Below are positions 14,574 to 20,218 of a stretch of 20,218 nucleotides of DNA, piece by piece; the stretch's first letter is position 1; the number at the start of each line of letters is the position of its first letter. This stretch comes from an uncultured Lachnospiraceae bacterium (lineage in GTDB: Bacteria; Bacillota; Clostridia; Lachnospirales; Lachnospiraceae). A model generated the notes under the pieces. It saw only the letters and a list, made by a program, of their open reading frames with translations, was not told the DNA's origin and made no database searches. Location: positions 1-20,218 of the forward strand of contig CANRJU010000016.1 of the NCBI GenBank assembly GCA_947631075.1, read 5' to 3'. The translations under genes and the position numbers were made by a program.

Positions 14574-14725
14574 GTGCGAAAAATAAGCTCGATAGCTTAT
14601 TTTTCACACGGCAATTTGTTTCTGAGCGAAAACAAATTGCTTTGATGGCAGATGAGAAACTGCTACGCAGCTTTCTCATCGCCTCTTCGCGACAAGTCGC
14701 TAAAGCGAACTTGTTCGCTCAGAAA
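14574..14725. repeat. cluster of consecutive palindromes before the CmpB-like gene
   Basis: At least four inverted repeats follow one another: a 16-bp stem with one mismatch at 14574-14609 (loop CGAT); an 11-bp stem GCAATTTGTTT/AAACAAATTGC at 14611-14640; GATGAGAAACTGC with GCAG-C-TTTCTCATC at 14651-14680; and AGCGAA-CTTG-TTCGCT at about 14704-14719. In addition TTTCTGAGCGAA (14619-14630) is the exact complement of TTCGCTCAGAAA (14714-14725), so a long-range stem competes with two of the local ones. The 483-bp region 14254-14736 has no credible gene; between 14391 and 14573 only AT-rich DNA is seen. Confidence 0.8.
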
Positions 14726-14736
14726 TGGGGGTTATT

Positions 14737-15135
14737 ATGAGCCACAAATTGAACAATTTTATGAAATGCGGACTGATGGGATGGGGCCTGGAGTGCTTCT
14801 GGACCGGCTGCGATTCCCTCTGCCACAAAAAGGACAAGCAGCTAAAATGCGCCACTTCCATCTGGATGTTTCCCATCTACGGCATGGCCTCCCTCATGGA
14901 GCCTCTGTGCCAGGCCATAAAGGGAAAGCCCGTCATGCTGCGGGGCTCCATCTACACGGCGGCAATTTTTCTCACGGAATTTAGCGCCGGGAGCCTGTTA
15001 AAGAAAAAAGGATGCTGCCCCTGGGACTACAGCGGCGCGAAGGCCAGCTACAAGGGTATCATCCGTTTTGATTACGCCCCGGTATGGTTCGTGGTGGGGC
15101 TTCTCTATGAAAAAATGCTGGTGGGGAGCCCGTGA
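14737..15135 (+). CDS. putative ABC transporter permease, CmpB-like small membrane protein
   Basis: A 132-residue membrane protein with about three or four hydrophobic stretches. It resembles the CmpB-like 'putative ABC transporter permease' family: FPIYGMASLMEPL (about 45-57) fits the family's PIYGxG motif, TEFSAGSLLKK (about 80-90) fits EyxtGxxLe, and CPWDYSGAKASYKGIIRFDYAPVW has the family's WDYSxxxxNxxGxI pattern followed by a final membrane segment. Many Cys residues are present. ATG 14737 is chosen over ATG 14725, since a GGGGG run lies at about six bases upstream; the ribosome site is weak. Its stop abuts the stop of the opposing gene at 15136. A palindrome cluster fills its leader. 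No ABC ATPase is nearby, so a transport role is unproven. Confidence 0.65.
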   Translation: MSHKLNNFMKCGLMGWGLECFWTGCDSLCHKKDKQLKCATSIWMFPIYGMASLMEPLCQAIKGKPVMLRGSIYTAAIFLTEFSAGSLLKKKGCCPWDYSGAKASYKGIIRFDYAPVWFVVGLLYEKMLVGSP

Positions 15136-15600
15136 TCAGCTCCGCATCCATTTTACAAACACCCGGATATAGAGGTAGAAATCCAGCACGATGGCGAGCA
15201 TCCCGATGATGCCGATGGGAACCTCGATATATCCCATGAGGTCCGTCCGTCCAAGCATGGTGGGGAGCACCCACACAAGACTCATGCCGCTGACCACGAT
15301 AAATAAAATGACCGTGATCTTGTACTTCCAGAACAGCTCCACCAGGGGCGTCCCGGAGGCAAAGCGGAACCGGAAATAGGAGTAAAACACGCAGAGAATC
15401 CCGTAAAAGGCACAGAATCCGATGAGCATGGGAAACAGGTCCAGCTCGTCCGGGGAGAAGGACTCCCGTCCCTCGGTCAGATACAGCCTTGCAATCATCA
15501 CCGCCATCAGCAGCGTAAAAATCCCCTCCAGGGCGCAAATCGTCCCCGTTATCTTTCGCACGATCTCCGGTTTCAGGCATTTTTTGCATAATTCCTTCAC
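15136..15600 (-). CDS. four-helix membrane protein of unknown function
   Basis: A 154-residue protein with four clear hydrophobic segments at about 16-41, 56-76, 92-112 and 122-147, joined by short polar loops; it starts MKELCKKCLKPEI. I do not recognise the family. The GTG start at 15600 is supported by AGGAGA about six bases upstream, and the gene follows nth by 15 bp, so it is the last member of the clpX-lon-engB-nth transcript. Its stop codon directly abuts the stop of the plus-strand CmpB-like gene, leaving no intergenic DNA for a terminator. Longer frames over this stretch in another register lack a ribosome site and family character. Confidence 0.75.
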   Translation of the reverse strand: MKELCKKCLKPEIVRKITGTICALEGIFTLLMAVMIARLYLTEGRESFSPDELDLFPMLIGFCAFYGILCVFYSYFRFRFASGTPLVELFWKYKITVILFIVVSGMSLVWVLPTMLGRTDLMGYIEVPIGIIGMLAIVLDFYLYIRVFVKWMRS

Positions 15601-15615
15601 GACAATTCTCCTCTC

Positions 15616-16248
15616 TTATTTGAGCGCTTTTTTGCATACATCCGAAAGACAGCACCTCTCGCAGCGCGCGGTCCTCGCGGTGCAGACCTCCCGTCCGTGA
15701 TGTACCAGCCGGTGGCAGAAATCATTCCCTTTTTCCCCCGGAATAATCTTCCAGAGCTCCATCTCCACCTTTTTCGGCTCCTTGATGCCGTCCACTAATC
15801 CCATGCGGTTGACCAATCGAATACAGTGGGTGTCCGTGACAATGGCGGGCTTACCAAATACGTCTCCCATAATGAGGTTGGCGCTCTTTCGCCCGACTCC
15901 GGGAAGCTTTAACAGCTCCTCCATCGTGTCCGGCACCCGCCCCCCGTACTGCTCCACTAACATCGTCATACACCCATGAATATCTCTCGCCTTGCTGTGC
16001 CCAAGGCCGCAGGGCTTCACAATCTCCTCAATCTCCTCCGGCGAGGCCGCTGCCAGCGCCGCCGGGGACGGATACTTCGCGTAGAGGTCCTGTACTACGA
16101 TATTTACCCGCGCGTCCGTGCACTGCGCCGCCAGCCGGACGCTGACAAGCAGCTTCCACGCCTCGTCGTAATCTAATGTGCAGTCCGCCAACGGGTACTC
16201 CTTTTCCAGCAGCTCGATAATCTGCGCTGCCCGCTGTTTTTTCGTCAT
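15616..16248 (-). CDS. nth: endonuclease III, DNA glycosylase/AP lyase
   Basis: Removes oxidised pyrimidines and cleaves the abasic site in base excision repair. The 210-residue product has the helix-hairpin-helix LPGVGRKSAN with catalytic Lys121, the catalytic Asp139 in VTDTHCIRL, and the AAQCTD segment. The C-terminal iron-sulphur motif is complete: Cys189-x6-Cys196-x2-Cys199-x5-Cys205. The length is that of E. coli Nth. The frame is open to an ATG at 16314 just after the engB stop, but ATG 16248 has AGGA five bases upstream and gives the standard N-terminus, so it is preferred. It lies 69 bp after engB and 15 bp before the small membrane protein gene. Confidence 0.95.
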   Translation of the reverse strand: MTKKQRAAQIIELLEKEYPLADCTLDYDEAWKLLVSVRLAAQCTDARVNIVVQDLYAKYPSPAALAAASPEEIEEIVKPCGLGHSKARDIHGCMTMLVEQYGGRVPDTMEELLKLPGVGRKSANLIMGDVFGKPAIVTDTHCIRLVNRMGLVDGIKEPKKVEMELWKIIPGEKGNDFCHRLVHHGREVCTARTARCERCCLSDVCKKALK

Positions 16249-16317
16249 AGTAATCCTCATTTCCGAGCGTTTATGCGACGTCGATGGAAAAAACGGCACA
16301 GCCGCTCCCGCCATCTG

Positions 16318-16917
16318 TCACTCAACGGGAATTTCTCTCACAAACATGTCGATATACTCCCAGATCTCCTCTTTTCCCTCTTTATTCAGCGCGGAAAAGG
16401 GAAGAATGGGCGTCTCCTCCGGAGCTCCCAACGCCTTTCGGATCGCGGCGATGTTCTTGCTCTTTGCCTGCCTGCTGATCTTGTCCGACTTCGTGGCGAT
16501 AATCAGCGGATTAAAGCCCTTGTCGTAGAGCAGGCGGTAGATTTCCACGTCCTTTTTCGACGGCTCGTGGCGGATATCAATGAGCAGAAACACCACCCGA
16601 AGCGCGCGGGACGTATCCAGATATTTCTCGATCATGCCCATCCATTTACCCGCCAGCTCCTTGGACACCTTGGCGTATCCGTACCCCGGCAGGTCCACCA
16701 TATAGCACACATCGTTCACATTGTAATAATTGATCGTCTGCGTCTTTCCCGGCTGCGCCGAAATCCTCGCCATGGACTTCCGGTTCCACAGGCTGTTCAG
16801 CAGGGAGGATTTCCCCACGTTGGAGCGCCCCCAGAAGGCCATCTCAATCTTATCGTGCTGTGGCAGCTTGCTGGTGATGCCGCACACCGTCTCCAGCTCC
16901 AGAGATTTTATCTTCAT
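16318..16917 (-). CDS. ysxC: ribosome biogenesis GTPase YsxC/EngB
   Basis: Essential GTPase needed for assembly of the large ribosomal subunit. The 199-residue product has all G motifs: G1 GRSNVGKS (30-37), the switch I Thr in PGKTQTIN, G3 DLPG (75-78) within DLPGYGYAKV, G4 TKSD (142-145) and G5 SAL (175-177). Size is normal for the family. ATG 16917 follows GAGG; the lon stop is 23 bp upstream, so lon and ysxC are co-transcribed, as in Bacillus and many clostridia. Nothing is missing or unusual. Confidence 0.96.
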   Translation of the reverse strand: MKIKSLELETVCGITSKLPQHDKIEMAFWGRSNVGKSSLLNSLWNRKSMARISAQPGKTQTINYYNVNDVCYMVDLPGYGYAKVSKELAGKWMGMIEKYLDTSRALRVVFLLIDIRHEPSKKDVEIYRLLYDKGFNPLIIATKSDKISRQAKSKNIAAIRKALGAPEETPILPFSALNKEGKEEIWEYIDMFVREIPVE

Positions 16918-16940
16918 AGAAACCTCGTTTCTCTCACGCC

Positions 16941-19256
<2,316 letters not shown>

Positions 19257-19280
19257 CCCAATTCCTCTTTCTACTCTAAT

Positions 19281-20218
19281 CTATGCACTTTCTTCTTTTA
19301 TTTTATCCGCGCTCTCCAGACGCGGAAGTTCTTCCCCCGCCCGAAGAAGCCTCGGCTCTCCCTCGCCGGTGATCACATCTTTCGTGATAATGCACTCCGT
19401 CACATCGTCACGCGAAGGAAGCTCATACATATAATCCATCATGCTCGTCTCAAGTATGGCGCGAAGCCCTCTGGCCCCGGTTTTCCGCTCCGTGGAAAGC
19501 CTTGCCACCTCGGTAATGGCGTCGTCCTCAAATTCCAGCCGGATTCCGTCCAGCTCCAGGAGCTTCTTGTACTGCTTGGTAATGGCATTTTTCGGACGCA
19601 CCAGAATTTCCTTCAGGGCCTCCTCGTCCAGAAGGTCCAACGCCACCGTCACCGGAACGCGCCCGATAAACTCCGGAATCAGGCCAAATTTCACAAAGTC
19701 CTGGGGGAGCGCCTGCTTGAACAGCTCGCCCACGTTCTGATCTGTGGGGTCGGCGATCTCCGCATTAAATCCGATGGACTTTTTGTCGATGCGGGAGCTG
19801 ATAATCTTGTCCAGACCGTCAAAGGCGCCACCGCATATAAACAATATATCACTGGTATCAATGTGGAAAAATTCCTGCTGGGGATGCTTTCTGCCCCCCT
19901 GGGGCGGAACGCTCGCCTCCGTGCCCTCCAGAATCTTCAGCAGCGCCTGCTGAACGCCCTCGCCAGACACATCTCTGGTAATGGAAACATTTTCTGCTTT
20001 TTTGGTAATCTTGTCAATCTCATCCAGATAAATAATCCCGTGCTCGGCTCTCTTGATGTCAAAATCCGCCGCCTGAATGATTTTGAGAAGAATATTCTCC
20101 ACATCCTCGCCCACATAGCCGGCCTCCGTCAGCGTGGTGGCGTCCGCGATGGCAAAAGGCACGTTCAGGATCTTCGCAAGCGTCTGAGCCAGGTAGGTCT
20201 TTCCCGATCCGGTGGGAC
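19281..20218 (-). CDS. clpX: ATP-dependent Clp protease ATP-binding subunit ClpX (5' part outside window)
   Basis: Unfolds tagged or folded substrates and feeds them to ClpP. The visible 311 codons start inside Walker A (PTGSGKT) and include the pore-loop GYVGEDVEN, Walker B IIYLDEIDK, the RKH loop GGRKHPQQEF, sensor-1 FICGGAF, the arginine finger in FGLIPEFIGRVPV and sensor-2 GARGLR, so all ATPase parts after Walker A are intact. The zinc-binding N-domain and start are beyond 20218. The C-terminal tail (DKIKEESA) ends 24 bp before lon. Given the order clpX-lon-ysxC, clpP or tig is likely just outside the window. Confidence 0.96.
   Translation of the reverse strand, partial: PTGSGKTYLAQTLAKILNVPFAIADATTLTEAGYVGEDVENILLKIIQAADFDIKRAEHGIIYLDEIDKITKKAENVSITRDVSGEGVQQALLKILEGTEASVPPQGGRKHPQQEFFHIDTSDILFICGGAFDGLDKIISSRIDKKSIGFNAEIADPTDQNVGELFKQALPQDFVKFGLIPEFIGRVPVTVALDLLDEEALKEILVRPKNAITKQYKKLLELDGIRLEFEDDAITEVARLSTERKTGARGLRAILETSMMDYMYELPSRDDVTECIITKDVITGEGEPRLLRAGEELPRLESADKIKEESA

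Noticed and set aside
14278..14740. Open frames of 133 (minus) and 127 (plus) codons in the gap before the CmpB-like gene
   Set aside because: They overlap each other and run through palindromes and the terminator, with no family resemblance and no ribosome site.
15059..15655. 198-codon minus-strand frame overlapping the small membrane protein gene
   Set aside because: The 154-codon frame in another register has regular membrane helices, a ribosome site and proper operon spacing; the longer frame is an Arg/His/Gly/Pro-rich shadow.
19267..19280. The 14-mer CATAGATTAGAGTA before lon, also present upstream of sigK (377-390)
   Set aside because: One copy includes the clpX stop codon, and about one shared 14-mer is expected by chance in 20 kb on both strands; not taken as a common promoter element for lon.

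Overview
The window looks like chromosomal DNA from a spore-forming, moderately GC-rich Firmicute, most likely a Lachnospiraceae (Clostridium cluster XIVa) relative. The reasons are a sigK-type sporulation sigma factor, the clpX-lon-engB-nth order, lipoprotein and MBOAT/DHHW cassettes typical of that family, AGGAGG-type ribosome sites, and protein sequences of clostridial character. No tRNA, rRNA, CRISPR array, IS element or phage gene was seen. Most genes lie on the minus strand; only two are on the plus strand.

Layout by position. (1) 1-353: the N-terminal part of sigK, cut by the window edge. (2) 553-4975: a four-gene envelope cassette transcribed right to left from a good sigma-A promoter: secreted SGNH hydrolase with an FnIII domain, DUF4358 protein, MBOAT O-acyltransferase, DHHW protein. 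Together these look like a machine that transfers acyl (probably acetyl) groups to an unknown extracellular polymer. (3) 5094-7488: a cytoplasmic beta-propeller-like orphan (minus) and a DUF4352 lipoprotein (plus), divergent around an AT-rich region that holds two matching 27-bp dyads spaced 52 bp apart. (4) 7686-12849: a compact glgB-mscS-PocR/EAL operon joining glycogen branching, a small mechanosensitive channel and a c-di-GMP phosphodiesterase. (5) 13018-14253: a DUF1015 protein with its own promoter. (6) 14254-14736: 483 bp without a gene, containing a minus-strand terminator and a run of consecutive palindromes. (7) 14737-15135: a CmpB-like membrane protein on the plus strand, meeting a minus-strand gene stop codon to stop codon. 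(8) 15136-20218: the housekeeping proteolysis/repair operon clpX (partial)-lon-engB-nth-small membrane protein.

The points most worth a second look are the paired CCCTTAA-N13-TTAAGGG dyads between divergent genes, the PocR-degenerate kinase-EAL protein encoded with MscS and GlgB, the palindrome-packed leader before the CmpB-like gene, and a sigK reading frame with no room for the usual pro-sequence. No single locus here can be proven to be a new system from sequence alone.
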